The notes under the pieces: model-generated | Told to the model about the DNA's origin: nothing | What the model saw: only the letters and a program-made list of their open reading frames with translations | Databases searched by the model: none | Part shown: positions 45,063 to 52,703 of the stretch, piece after piece | Position numbering within the stretch: the first letter of the stretch is position 1 | How the letters are laid out: each line of letters starts with the position of its first letter | Made by a program: the position numbers and the translations under genes | Assembly: GCF_020229735.1 (NCBI RefSeq) | Contig: NZ_CP083457.1 | Coordinates: forward strand, 310,001 to 374,000 | Source: Deinococcus taeanensis | GTDB taxonomy: Bacteria > Deinococcota > Deinococci > Deinococcales > Deinococcaceae | DNA: 64,000 nucleotides | Reading direction: 5' to 3'

Positions 45063-45068
45063 AGCTGC

Positions 45069-45314
45069 ATGACTGTTGGGAAGATGAGTGTAAGTCTTGA
45101 TGCTTCACTCCTGGAGTTCATGGCGCACTACCAGGAGACCCACCAGCTGCGCTCCCGTTCGGAAGTGGTGGCTCAGGCCTTGACCCTTCTGCGGGACCAG
45201 GAACTGGAAGCCCAGTACGCCGCCGCCCTGAGTGAGTGGCAGGACAGCAGCGACGCCGACCTCTGGGAGCACACCGCCGCCGACGGCCTGGACGGAACCG
45301 ATGCAGCGCGGTGA
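45069..45314 (+). CDS. ribbon-helix-helix antitoxin
   Basis: 81 residues. MSVSLDASLLEFMAHYQETH and RSRSEVVAQALTLLRDQELE form a CopG/ParD-type ribbon-helix-helix; the acidic tail (DSSDADLWEHTAADGLDGTD) is the expected disordered toxin-binding segment. The stop lies 14 nt inside the MazF gene, giving tight translational coupling. Expressed from the leaderless promoter at 45057. Confidence 0.85.
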   Translation: MTVGKMSVSLDASLLEFMAHYQETHQLRSRSEVVAQALTLLRDQELEAQYAAALSEWQDSSDADLWEHTAADGLDGTDAAR

Positions 45315-45651
45315 CATCTATATCGCCGACCTCGACCCCGCGCGCGCCAGCGAAGCAAACAAACGCCGCCCCGTGGTCATCGTCAGCGCCAACAGCCTGA
45401 ACCGCACCGTCCACCGCCTCGGGGCCGGTGCCATCACCGTCGTGCCATTGACCTCCAACGTCACCCGGGTGTACGACTTCCAGGTCCTGCTGCCCGCTGA
45501 ACAGACCGGCCTGGATCAGGACAGCAAGGCTCAAGCCGAGCAGATCCGGACCATCAGTTTCAGTCGCCTGGGGCCAGCGCCCGTCGGAGCCGTTCCAGCG
45601 GCCCTGATGGGACAGCTTGACGCGGCACTGCGGTTGCACCTGTCGCTGTGA
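45301..45651 (+). CDS. MazF/PemK family endoribonuclease toxin
   Basis: 116 residues. MQRGDIYIADLDPARASEAN, KRRPVVIVSANSLN (catalytic Arg region) and VVPLTSN (catalytic Thr) are hallmark MazF motifs; QAEQIRTISFSRLG closes the barrel. An mRNA-cleaving toxin paired with the overlapping RHH antitoxin rather than a MazE-type one. The open frame begins at 45232, but ATG 45301 is the family start. Confidence 0.92.
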   Translation: MQRGDIYIADLDPARASEANKRRPVVIVSANSLNRTVHRLGAGAITVVPLTSNVTRVYDFQVLLPAEQTGLDQDSKAQAEQIRTISFSRLGPAPVGAVPAALMGQLDAALRLHLSL

Positions 45652-45664
45652 GTCGCGTCCACCC

Positions 45665-46600
45665 GTGACACTGGACCTCTACCGGCACGGCGCACTGGCG
45701 CCGTCTCGCGCCTGGGCCGCGCTGCCACCAGAGGAACGCCGGCGCCGAGCGGTCGCGGCTGTCGCCAGTCAGGACACCCCTACCCTCCTCGACCTCTTGG
45801 AAGCACACCACATCCGCACCCACGGGCACGTCAGCCCTGAGACCCTGCGCAAGTACCGACTCGGCGCGAGGACCTGGCTGGAGTACGCTGCTGGCCAGGC
45901 CGTGAAAGTGCTCCACCCGGAAGGGGAAGACACGGATCTGTGGGTGCGCTCCCTGGAGGCCGCGGGCAAGTCTCCAGCCAGCGTCGGGGTCCTGCTCGCC
46001 GGGGCGCGAGCCCTCTATGCCGCTCTGCGCTGGGCCAAGGCCACCAAAGACACACCGTTTACCGACACCAAACCCAAGAAGGACAAGCGCCGCCCCTGGG
46101 ACAAGCGGCAACCCTACCCGGACGCCGACGTGCAGCAGCTGCTCGACGCGGCCCCCGTAGAAATGCGCGTGCTCCTGCGACTGGGGGGCATCGCTGGGCT
46201 GCGCGCTTCAGAGATTACGGGCCTGACCTGGGGCGCCGTGGACCTCGATGGGGGAGCACTGACTGTGGTGAACGGCAAGGGTGGCAAGACGCGCCGGGTG
46301 CTGCTGTCCGCCTCTTTGCTTGCGGACCTGCGGGACCTGGGCGTGCAGGCGCCGGACGCCTTGGTGATCGGCCGAACGCCAGAGGCCGCTCGCGCCCGGC
46401 TCCGGACGCTCTGCAAGCGGGTAGGTGTCCCGTACCTGGGATTGCATGCGCTGCGACATACCGCCGGGACGCGCCTGGTGAGGGCTGGCTTCCAACTCCA
46501 GGACGTCGCCGAACACCTGGGGCACAGCGACGTGCAGACTGCTCGAACCTACGGAAAATGGGCGGATGATCGTCTCAAAGACCACATGCGCCAGAGCTAG
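45665..46600 (+). CDS. tyrosine recombinase/integrase
   Basis: 311 residues from GTG 45665. SAM-like core-binding domain about 38-130, catalytic domain about 145-311 with the full set: Arg180 (GLRASEI), Lys208 (NGKGGKTRR), His261 and Arg264 (HALRH), His287 (EHLGH) and nucleophile Tyr296 (TARTYGK). It starts 13 bp after mazF and is convergent, end to end, with the Fic gene. XerC/D-like or a mobile-element integrase; flanking att sites were not identified. It marks this region as a mobile or formerly mobile island. Confidence 0.92.
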   Translation: MTLDLYRHGALAPSRAWAALPPEERRRRAVAAVASQDTPTLLDLLEAHHIRTHGHVSPETLRKYRLGARTWLEYAAGQAVKVLHPEGEDTDLWVRSLEAAGKSPASVGVLLAGARALYAALRWAKATKDTPFTDTKPKKDKRRPWDKRQPYPDADVQQLLDAAPVEMRVLLRLGGIAGLRASEITGLTWGAVDLDGGALTVVNGKGGKTRRVLLSASLLADLRDLGVQAPDALVIGRTPEAARARLRTLCKRVGVPYLGLHALRHTAGTRLVRAGFQLQDVAEHLGHSDVQTARTYGKWADDRLKDHMRQS

Positions 46601-47476
46601 TTAGCGCTCCAGATCCATCCCCTGCGTACGGCCGCTCGCTGTGAACTGCACCGTCTGTCCTTCCTGCAGGCCGCGCCCCAACTCGCGCGTCGGCGCCACG
46701 ATGACCCGGCTTCCGTCCTGCACGGCGGACAGCTCACGCCCCTTCCAGGTCACTTCGCCGGCGTACTGCTGGCCTTTGGTCGTGGTGGCCACGTAGAGCC
46801 CATTCCAGTCCTGCCCGCGCTTCTCCAGAGCCTGTTCGGCCTGCTGCAAGGCCCTAACCGCCTGGCGGTCGCTGATCTCCAGCAGCATCCGGCGCAGACC
46901 CTCGTTGTCTCCTCGGGAAGACTCAATGCTGACCTGGATCATGCGCGCCTGGCTCACCACCGAGAAGTTCAGCTGGTGGCCCGCTTCAACCCCCAGCTCG
47001 CGCATGAACTCGCGTTGCGTGCGGCCGTTGCCCTCGCGGAAGGGATGGGCTGCGTTCATGTCCCCCATCAGCTCAGCGGCCTTCCCCGCGAACTCCGGCC
47101 CGGACAGCCCGCGCAGTTGGTCGTCTCGCTCCAACTGGCGGAAGGTGTCCCGCAGGAAGGGCTCGACCATGGGGCCATCCGCAAAGCGGGTCCCGCCTTT
47201 CATCAGCCCTGCAGGGGGCATGAAACGCTCGCCCTCGATGGTGGTCCACTCGCCGCGGGTCTTCCCGGCCCACTCGTACACGTCACCGAACGCGCGGCGG
47301 TGGATTTCGCGCAGGTGGTCTAGATCAAAGCGGCCCACCGGCCGCTCCAGTTGCTGCATCTGGGCCAGGCGCACGCTGCTGATGGCAGTCTCGCGGGCCT
47401 GTAACTCGGCGGCGTCCGTGATGCCCAGGCGGTTTTTGAAGGTGCCGTTCTCCTGGAGGTAAGGATCGGCGGCCAC
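46601..47476 (-). CDS. Fic family protein (AMP-transferase toxin-like)
   Basis: 291 residues. The Fic core (about 45-200) has HPFREGNGR at 144-152 (catalytic His144, anion hole), DHLREIHRRAFGDVYEWAGK and GTRFADGP (flap). The C-terminal part (about 215-291) is beta-rich (GQQYAGEVTWKGRELSAVQD, EGQTVQFTASG), like the OB-type appendage of VbhT/BepA-type Fic proteins. It lacks an own N-terminal inhibitory helix; this is supplied by the adjacent small gene. Likely AMPylates a cellular target when unopposed. Confidence 0.9.
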   Translation of the reverse strand: MAADPYLQENGTFKNRLGITDAAELQARETAISSVRLAQMQQLERPVGRFDLDHLREIHRRAFGDVYEWAGKTRGEWTTIEGERFMPPAGLMKGGTRFADGPMVEPFLRDTFRQLERDDQLRGLSGPEFAGKAAELMGDMNAAHPFREGNGRTQREFMRELGVEAGHQLNFSVVSQARMIQVSIESSRGDNEGLRRMLLEISDRQAVRALQQAEQALEKRGQDWNGLYVATTTKGQQYAGEVTWKGRELSAVQDGSRVIVAPTRELGRGLQEGQTVQFTASGRTQGMDLER

Positions 47477-47486
47477 GGGCAGCCGG

Positions 47487-47699
47487 TCAGGGGCGGCGGG
47501 CTGGAAGTGGGGCCGTTTTCAGGCGCTCGACCACCTCATCCGCGCTCAACTCACCGCGCACGTACCCGTCCAGGTGACCCTCAAACGCGGGATCGATGTG
47601 CAGGCCTTCGAGGCGCGCTTCATGCCGGGCGTGCTCCAGGGCCTTACGCCGACGCTCCTGGGCCAGAATGGGAGAATCCTGTACGGTCATGCGTGCCAC
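47487..47699 (-). CDS. VbhA-like antitoxin of the Fic protein
   Basis: 70 residues. HARHEARLEGLHIDPAFEGH and LDGYVRGELSADEVVERLK match the VbhA antitoxin layout. The inhibitory motif (S/T-x3-E-G/N) appears only partly, as E-A-R-L-E-G with Glu in place of Ser/Thr. Located 10 bp before the fic gene, the standard class I Fic arrangement. ATG 47699 with GGAGG upstream. Confidence 0.78.
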   Translation of the reverse strand: MARMTVQDSPILAQERRRKALEHARHEARLEGLHIDPAFEGHLDGYVRGELSADEVVERLKTAPLPARRP

Positions 47700-47725
47700 C
47701 TCCTCTTCGTCCTACACGCAGAATA

Positions 47726-47875
47726 TCACGAGTTCAGCGGCTGAGGCACGTCCCCGATTTCCTGATCTTCCAGCGTCTCTCGCTCGTCCTGATCGGTCAA
47801 CGGCGGCGTCTGCGCCTCAAGTGATGCCTTCAACAGGTCAATCAGTTCAGCGTTGGCGACGTCGTGGGAGTTCAT
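47726..47875 (-). CDS. small acidic protein leading the Fic operon
   Basis: 49 residues: MNSHDVANAELIDLLKASLE, then TPPLTDQDERETLEDQE and a short tail. Acidic, helical at the N-terminus, unrecognised. TTGACC-N16-AATAAT lies immediately upstream of ATG 47875, with the palindrome at 47890 over the spacer, so it is the first gene of a three-gene operon with the VbhA-like and Fic genes. Could be an accessory regulator or antitoxin. Confidence 0.5.
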   Translation of the reverse strand: MNSHDVANAELIDLLKASLEAQTPPLTDQDERETLEDQEIGDVPQPLNS

Positions 47876-47889
47876 GATTATTGATTGTG

Positions 47890-47902
47890 GACCAGATTGG
47901 TC
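47890..47902. promoter_or_regulatory. palindromic operator in the Fic operon promoter
   Basis: GACCA-GAT-TGGTC, 5-bp arms, overlapping the -35/spacer region (TTGACC on the minus strand) of the promoter that starts the 49-residue gene. Confidence 0.4.
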
Positions 47903-47932
47903 AATGAGAGACGATCATCTGCCCTTGACAAC

Positions 47933-48172
47933 TCAGGCGGAAATCGAAAGAAATCGGCTGAACAATTGAATGGTCGGGGTCAGGCAAGGCAGGTGCTGAC
48001 CCACGAGGGCCAGGTCGTCGCTGTGGCGTTTGAGCGTCCGGCAATCTTCCAGGCTAAGTTCAGCAGGAGGCGCGGCATTGTACGCGGCGTCCAGGGCTGC
48101 CGTAGCGAGATCCCAGTCCTGCTGCTGCGCGCAGAGAACAGCGTTTCGGTAGAGCGTCAGTACTGGAGACAT
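47933..48172 (-). CDS. small helical protein, unknown function
   Basis: 79 residues: MSPVLTLYRNAVLCAQQQDW, DLATAALDAAYNAAPPAEL, then LEDCRTLKRHSDDLALVGQH; a helical-repeat-like small protein (one TPR-type hairpin). The ATG at 48172 lies 10 bp after the stop of the 271-residue gene, so both form one unit. No family recognised. Confidence 0.55.
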   Translation of the reverse strand: MSPVLTLYRNAVLCAQQQDWDLATAALDAAYNAAPPAELSLEDCRTLKRHSDDLALVGQHLPCLTPTIQLFSRFLSISA

Positions 48173-48182
48173 AGGCACCTGG

Positions 48183-48998
48183 TTATGCGGGAATGAGATC
48201 GGCAATGGTGTACGTGCTGCCCCAGTGGCTGAGACGTGGCTGCGCCGGCAGTGGCGCTTCACTTCCGCGTTTCGCCTTGCGCTTCAGGGGGCCTGCCAGG
48301 GCGCCATTCATTTCAAACAGCGCCTGCTGAGCACGCCAGACCGTTTCAGCTGTAGCGCCGGGCATCAGCAGGCTGAGCGTGTAAGCGCAGCTCGCGCTCT
48401 GCGTGAGGACATCACGGTCAGGCAGGCGCTCAAAATCGAGGACATAGAAGTAGATGTGTGCCCTCAAAGCCTCGCGCAGCACGCTGGTGATCTGTGGATG
48501 GGTCGACTCTGGGCAACACTCCAAGGAAAGTACGGCCATATCCCGCTGAGTGAGCGCTGTGTGCAGGGCGACTTGCTTGCTGTGACCTTCAGCTTGGTCT
48601 AGGAGGCGCACGGCAAAGCCACGACGAAGCATGCCCGCAATCAGGGGGTCACAGCCTGTTCTACTGCTTAGCGTATTGGACTGGGCCACAAGGGTCCCGT
48701 CGAACAAAGACAGCACATAGTGATTGTTCGCCGAGTTGGGCAGATGGTGGTACAGCAGTCGCCCACGCTGCCCGGCCGTCAATTCCGTGTCGAACAGCTC
48801 ACTCAGATGCTGGCTACACAGCACCCGCGCCTCAGCTGTCCCTCGCAGGTCCTCCGGCAGGATGAACTCGATATGGAGGGCAGAATCCTGTTCGGCGCGC
48901 TGCATGTGAGGTTTGGTGGAAAAGGGGTGGATGGTTGACGGAGTACGTCTGGTGAGCGTGAATTTGCTCCCCCGACCACTGTGCAGTACTTGCCCCAT
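48183..48998 (-). CDS. hypothetical protein
   Basis: 271 residues from ATG 48998; an alternative ATG 48905 gives 240. TACGAT (49005-49010) stands 6 nt upstream of 48998, which favours the leaderless longer form. Mixed alpha/beta protein with RGRLLYHHLPNSANNHYVLS, LFDGTLVAQSNTLSSRTGCD and REALRAHIYFYVLDFERLPD; basic patch KRKAKRGSEAPLP near the C-terminus. Not recognised. It follows the TPR gene after a terminator, so it is a separate unit, perhaps an output of the same system. Confidence 0.6.
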   Translation of the reverse strand: MGQVLHSGRGSKFTLTRRTPSTIHPFSTKPHMQRAEQDSALHIEFILPEDLRGTAEARVLCSQHLSELFDTELTAGQRGRLLYHHLPNSANNHYVLSLFDGTLVAQSNTLSSRTGCDPLIAGMLRRGFAVRLLDQAEGHSKQVALHTALTQRDMAVLSLECCPESTHPQITSVLREALRAHIYFYVLDFERLPDRDVLTQSASCAYTLSLLMPGATAETVWRAQQALFEMNGALAGPLKRKAKRGSEAPLPAQPRLSHWGSTYTIADLIPA

Positions 48999-49059
48999 GA
49001 ATGGATCGTAAAGCGAGTGTGAAAAAGCCAACCGACCAGGAGGCGACTATTTTATGAGC

Positions 49060-49090
49060 AAAAAATGTGAGCCGCCTTTCGGGGCGACTC
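49060..49090 (-). terminator. terminator after the TPR gene
   Basis: On the minus strand GAGTCGCC-CCGAAA-GGCGGCTC (one G-T pair) is followed by ACATTTTTT. It begins 22 bp after the TPR stop and closes the peptidase-peptide-TPR operon. Confidence 0.8.
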
Positions 49091-49111
49091 CGGAGACGCG
49101 GCAGGGGCACA

Positions 49112-50860
49112 TCAGCTGATCTCCAGCATCCTCGCAGCCAGTCCTTTTGTGGTCAGGTGGCCGTCCAGGAGGGCGCGAACTGAGCGCTCGACCTCCTCCA
49201 ACGCGCCGATCATCGGATAAAGCGCTGCGGTACTCGGGCGAATCCCATAGCTCTGGATAATCGACCGGGCGCGCAGGTGGTAGGCCTCCTTGCGGTGCGT
49301 CAACAGGCCGTACGCAATCCGAACAGCAGAAATGGGCTGTCTCCAGACCATGACCTCATCCGACTGATGCAGCAGTTCCTTCTTTTTGCGTCGGCTCCCA
49401 CCTGGGTCACTCTGCACGAACGAGAAATCACGGCGCAGGTCAAAGTCCAGGGCCCGGAGGACCAGATCACAGGCGTACACCGGCGGGAGCACCACGTCAT
49501 CAAACACGACGTTCTGCTGCCCCACCTTCATCACACCGCGGAGCGCGAAGGCGCACGCACCAATCGGCTCCGGCATGAGCGCCAGATAGGCAGCCGCCGT
49601 TGGGTGCCAGCGCTGCAGCAGTCGCGCCAGGCCGGGTGCGCTGGCATACCGCAGGGCCTCAACCTCCGCGAAGACAAGCCGCAACTTGGCCTCAAACTCG
49701 GCGACGGAAGAGTTCCCCGGAGCGGCCCAGGTCAACGCCAGTTCCAAGCCCGCGCCGAGTGACAGCACCCTCAGGTCGAACATTTCAGACGGGACGTCAC
49801 CGATTCGCTCAAGTGCTCCAGCCGACGCTGAGAATTCCCCACGGGCCAGATGCGCTGTCGCGGTCACCCATTTCATGAAAATGCGTTGCCACTGATACAC
49901 CCGGAGGCCTTCGTCCTCGGCGAGGCGACAGAGGTGGATGGCGTTGGCAAAGTGCGTGGCGCGTTCCTCCGCTTCCTTACCTTCGCGCGGAAGGGCTGTG
50001 GCGCGCATCATCTCGCGCATCGCCTCAGTCATCCAGCCGAATGGCTCTTCTCCCAGAAGGGTGGGAAACACGTCACCATCGAGACCACCCACGCCCCAGA
50101 ATGCGGCCTTCCGCTGGAGGAGTGACAAAGCGCGCTGCTGATAGACCCCGTCGGCTCGCTGCGTCAAATCAGTCAACGTCGAGACTGCTTCTGAATAGTT
50201 ACCCAGGACGAACAGGCTGTTGGCGAGCGCCAGTTCGGTGAAACGCCACCCGTACCGGAAATGTTGGCGCCGGTCATCCTGGGCCAGAGCGATCGTCGTC
50301 TCCACGTGACCGGCAGCGGAATGACATGAGATCAGGGTGGCCCTAGCCCGAGCAACCGAGACGGCCCCATTGATCTGTTCCGCAAGAAACAGTCCCTGGG
50401 AGGCGTATTGGAGGGCCTCCTCAAAGTTCTGCTCGTTGAGATAAAGGATCGCTTTTGGAATATAGATTCCGATCTGTGTCTCGATCAGAAGATCAGTGAT
50501 CGGCAGTTTTGATAGCCGCTTCAATGAAAAATCCAGCGCGCCACGCATTTCTGCCAGGCGGGCATGCATATGCGCCCCGCCCTCCATCATGATTTTGACT
50601 GAGCGCTGGTAAACCGCGAATCCCTTCGCAATCTCATTGGCGATGGGATTGTTGAGAGTCAGGCACCGCTTCAACAAACGGTCGTATTGCGGCGTACTCC
50701 GCCAGTAGGACAGGATAAGCGCACGGATGTAAGCATGATCCGAGCCAATTCCCTCCAGCGCATCCACAAGCTGTTCAGGCGTGACCGCATGCTCGGTTTG
50801 CTCTATGAACCAGTCCTGAAAGACTTGCGAGCATTCGAGGTCAATCGCGTAAACATCCAT
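49112..50860 (-). CDS. TPR-rich protein, possible peptide receptor (RRNPP-like)
   Basis: 582 residues, almost entirely alpha-helical repeats, no signal peptide or membrane segment. TPR-like helix pairs include PKAILYLNEQNFEEALQYAS, ARATLISCHSAAGHVETTIA and ELALANSLFVLGNYSEAVST. The N-terminal 100 residues (ALILSYWRSTPQYDRLLKRC, then NPIANEIAKGFAVYQRSV) recall the pre-TPR region of AimR/Rap-type receptors, but no clear helix-turn-helix is seen. It follows, 30 bp downstream and with a Shine-Dalgarno-like GGTGAT, the gene for a tiny secreted peptide. Role as intracellular receptor of a processed peptide is inferred from architecture and context only. Confidence 0.7.
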   Translation of the reverse strand: MDVYAIDLECSQVFQDWFIEQTEHAVTPEQLVDALEGIGSDHAYIRALILSYWRSTPQYDRLLKRCLTLNNPIANEIAKGFAVYQRSVKIMMEGGAHMHARLAEMRGALDFSLKRLSKLPITDLLIETQIGIYIPKAILYLNEQNFEEALQYASQGLFLAEQINGAVSVARARATLISCHSAAGHVETTIALAQDDRRQHFRYGWRFTELALANSLFVLGNYSEAVSTLTDLTQRADGVYQQRALSLLQRKAAFWGVGGLDGDVFPTLLGEEPFGWMTEAMREMMRATALPREGKEAEERATHFANAIHLCRLAEDEGLRVYQWQRIFMKWVTATAHLARGEFSASAGALERIGDVPSEMFDLRVLSLGAGLELALTWAAPGNSSVAEFEAKLRLVFAEVEALRYASAPGLARLLQRWHPTAAAYLALMPEPIGACAFALRGVMKVGQQNVVFDDVVLPPVYACDLVLRALDFDLRRDFSFVQSDPGGSRRKKKELLHQSDEVMVWRQPISAVRIAYGLLTHRKEAYHLRARSIIQSYGIRPSTAALYPMIGALEEVERSVRALLDGHLTTKGLAARMLEIS

Positions 50861-50890
50861 CTATCACCTATGTTTCAATAGGAGCTGCGG

Positions 50891-51025
50891 TCAATCCTTA
50901 TCGGCGTTGACCGTCGCGCAACAACCGTTGGTCACAACTTTAAGCACATGGCCCTTTGTACTGGCAGCGTATGCCGAGCCCAGACCGATCAGAAGTACGA
51001 GAGTATACCCAAGCAATTTCTTCAT
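50891..51025 (-). CDS. 44-residue secreted peptide precursor
   Basis: ATG 51025 with a strong AAAGGAG site 8 nt upstream encodes a textbook signal peptide, MKKLLGYTLVLLIGLGSAYA, with signal peptidase motif AYA followed by Ala-Ser. The mature part is about 24 residues: Lys/Val-rich, then TNGCCATVNADKD with two adjacent cysteines. Length and plan resemble pheromone precursors of Phr/AimP type, where a short C-terminal piece is the signal; a small bacteriocin-like peptide is the alternative. Located 11 bp after the M3 peptidase stop and 30 bp before the TPR gene. Confidence 0.72.
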   Translation of the reverse strand: MKKLLGYTLVLLIGLGSAYAASTKGHVLKVVTNGCCATVNADKD

Positions 51026-51036
51026 TCTGAGCTCCT

Positions 51037-52677
51037 TTACGACAACCAACCTTCGAGAACAGATCTGGCAATTTCAAGCTGAGCCCGTTGAAATGGGTAG
51101 GTGATCCCGGCCTCAGCAAAAATCCTCTTCGCTCCAACGGTTGCGCCCAGCAGCATACTGCACTTCAGTCGCCTGAGAGCCGCACTTTTGTCTTGCTGGT
51201 ACGCGTGCACGAATTGCAGCGCCGCGAGCATAGCGATCGCATAGTCGATGTTGTAGAAGGCGTACTTGAAGGTGTGAGGCTTCTGCCAGCGCTTATCCAA
51301 GATCTCGTCCAGTCCGGTCCAGTCCACCTCGGCCGTGCGGGTCAGCCGCCGGTACTCGGCGCCGATCTCGTCGGTGGTGGGAGGCTCCTGCTGATACAGC
51401 CACAGCTCCAGTCGGGTTCGTTCCTCGACATCACTGAAACGCTCCATGATCCGTTCTACTGTGGAACGCAGGTACCACCGACGCTCGTCATCACTCACCG
51501 CGTGCAACTCGAACAACTCCAGTAATCCGATATAGGTGAACACGAACGCGTAGAACTCCTGCACTTCCCAGAAGCCCGTGAAGTCCCAGAACACGTGATC
51601 CGGCACGCTGGAGATGCTGTGATGGTGCGAGGCGTGGCCTAATTCGTGCAGTAAACCCCGGAATGATTCAACGCCGCCGGAGAAATTACAGATGAGGACA
51701 GACCGCCCTTCATCCATGTAGTGAGCACAGATGTTGCCATTCGGCTTCCCAGGCCGAGGGGCGAGGTCAAATCCACCATGATCACGGATTTGCCTGACCA
51801 CATCACCAAACTGGACGTCCAGGCGGTTTAGGACCCGCTCTGCGGTGGGCACGTACTCTTCTATCGGCAGTTGGAAGGTCGTGGGGGACGTCAGGGCCAC
51901 ATCCAGATCCCAGGGCCGCAGGGTCTGCACGCCCAGTGCCTCAGCCCTGTGCTGCTGCAGGCCCCGTTCCACCCCCTCGAACACCTCACCGATGGCTTCC
52001 AGAAGCGTTTCGGTGCTGGCAATCGTATCTGCCCGGTCAGCCCAGTTGAGGCTGGCGTAGTTCGGGTGGCCGCTTTCGACAGCAATGTCCCGCCTCACCT
52101 GAAGCAGTCGCCCGAACAGCGCGTCAAGGGCGGGTGCGCAGGCCAGTTCAGCAGCTTTGATCCGGCGCCAGAGCGCTTCACGCTCGCTCCGCTCCAGGGT
52201 CGTTCGCAACCGCGCCTCAGCGGCCGCCACCGTAAGGTGTTCACCGGCGTACTCCACCTGCTGCTGGCTCACGATGTTCTGGTAGTCCTTGAACAGTTGC
52301 CGCTCCTGAGTGCGCAGCTCAAGGAGGCGCGGTGAGGCCTCCGGTTCCTCCGCGAGCGCGGCGGCCACGGCCGGGTGCAGGCCCGCCAGGCCACTGTCCA
52401 GGGCCTGCTGCTGAAGCGCACCGTCCAGACGTTCCATCTGGGGTAACCAGTGTTCTGAAAACCGGCGGTGCAGCACCTCCGTTTCCTCCTGGTCCGGCTG
52501 GGTGTGCTGGGCCACGATCTGCTCCAACCAGAGGTTCTGGATCTTCAACTTCAGTCGATTCCAGGACTGAAACCAGGTCGGCAGGTCATCCTGGCCTGGC
52601 TGGAGGCTCACCAGCGCCTGCTGCGCGTCAACAATGGCCTGCGCCCGGCCATCAAGGTTCTGAATTGCAGTGGACAT
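51037..52677 (-). CDS. M3 family oligoendopeptidase (PepF-like)
   Basis: 546-residue cytoplasmic zinc metallopeptidase. LLHELGHASHHH carries the HExxH zinc site (His344, Glu345, His348), with the third ligand in FWEVQEF (Glu371 or Glu374); the helical N-terminal half and YNIDYAIAMLAALQF near the end are typical of PepF/M3B enzymes. These cut short oligopeptides inside the cell. Leaderless start: TAGATT 5 nt before ATG 52677. First gene of the operon with the secreted peptide and TPR protein; it might degrade imported peptide or mature it. Confidence 0.9.
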   Translation of the reverse strand: MSTAIQNLDGRAQAIVDAQQALVSLQPGQDDLPTWFQSWNRLKLKIQNLWLEQIVAQHTQPDQEETEVLHRRFSEHWLPQMERLDGALQQQALDSGLAGLHPAVAAALAEEPEASPRLLELRTQERQLFKDYQNIVSQQQVEYAGEHLTVAAAEARLRTTLERSEREALWRRIKAAELACAPALDALFGRLLQVRRDIAVESGHPNYASLNWADRADTIASTETLLEAIGEVFEGVERGLQQHRAEALGVQTLRPWDLDVALTSPTTFQLPIEEYVPTAERVLNRLDVQFGDVVRQIRDHGGFDLAPRPGKPNGNICAHYMDEGRSVLICNFSGGVESFRGLLHELGHASHHHSISSVPDHVFWDFTGFWEVQEFYAFVFTYIGLLELFELHAVSDDERRWYLRSTVERIMERFSDVEERTRLELWLYQQEPPTTDEIGAEYRRLTRTAEVDWTGLDEILDKRWQKPHTFKYAFYNIDYAIAMLAALQFVHAYQQDKSAALRRLKCSMLLGATVGAKRIFAEAGITYPFQRAQLEIARSVLEGWLS

Positions 52678-52681
52678 GCCG

Positions 52682-52688
52682 TAATCTA
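52682..52688. promoter_or_regulatory. overlapping divergent -10 boxes
   Basis: TAATCT on the plus strand (52682-52687) and TAGATT on the minus strand (52683-52688) overlap almost completely. The minus box gives the leaderless peptidase mRNA (5-nt spacer); the plus box gives a very short leader for the gene at 52704. Confidence 0.5.
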
Positions 52689-52703
52689 TAGCGAGCCCCC
52701 AAC

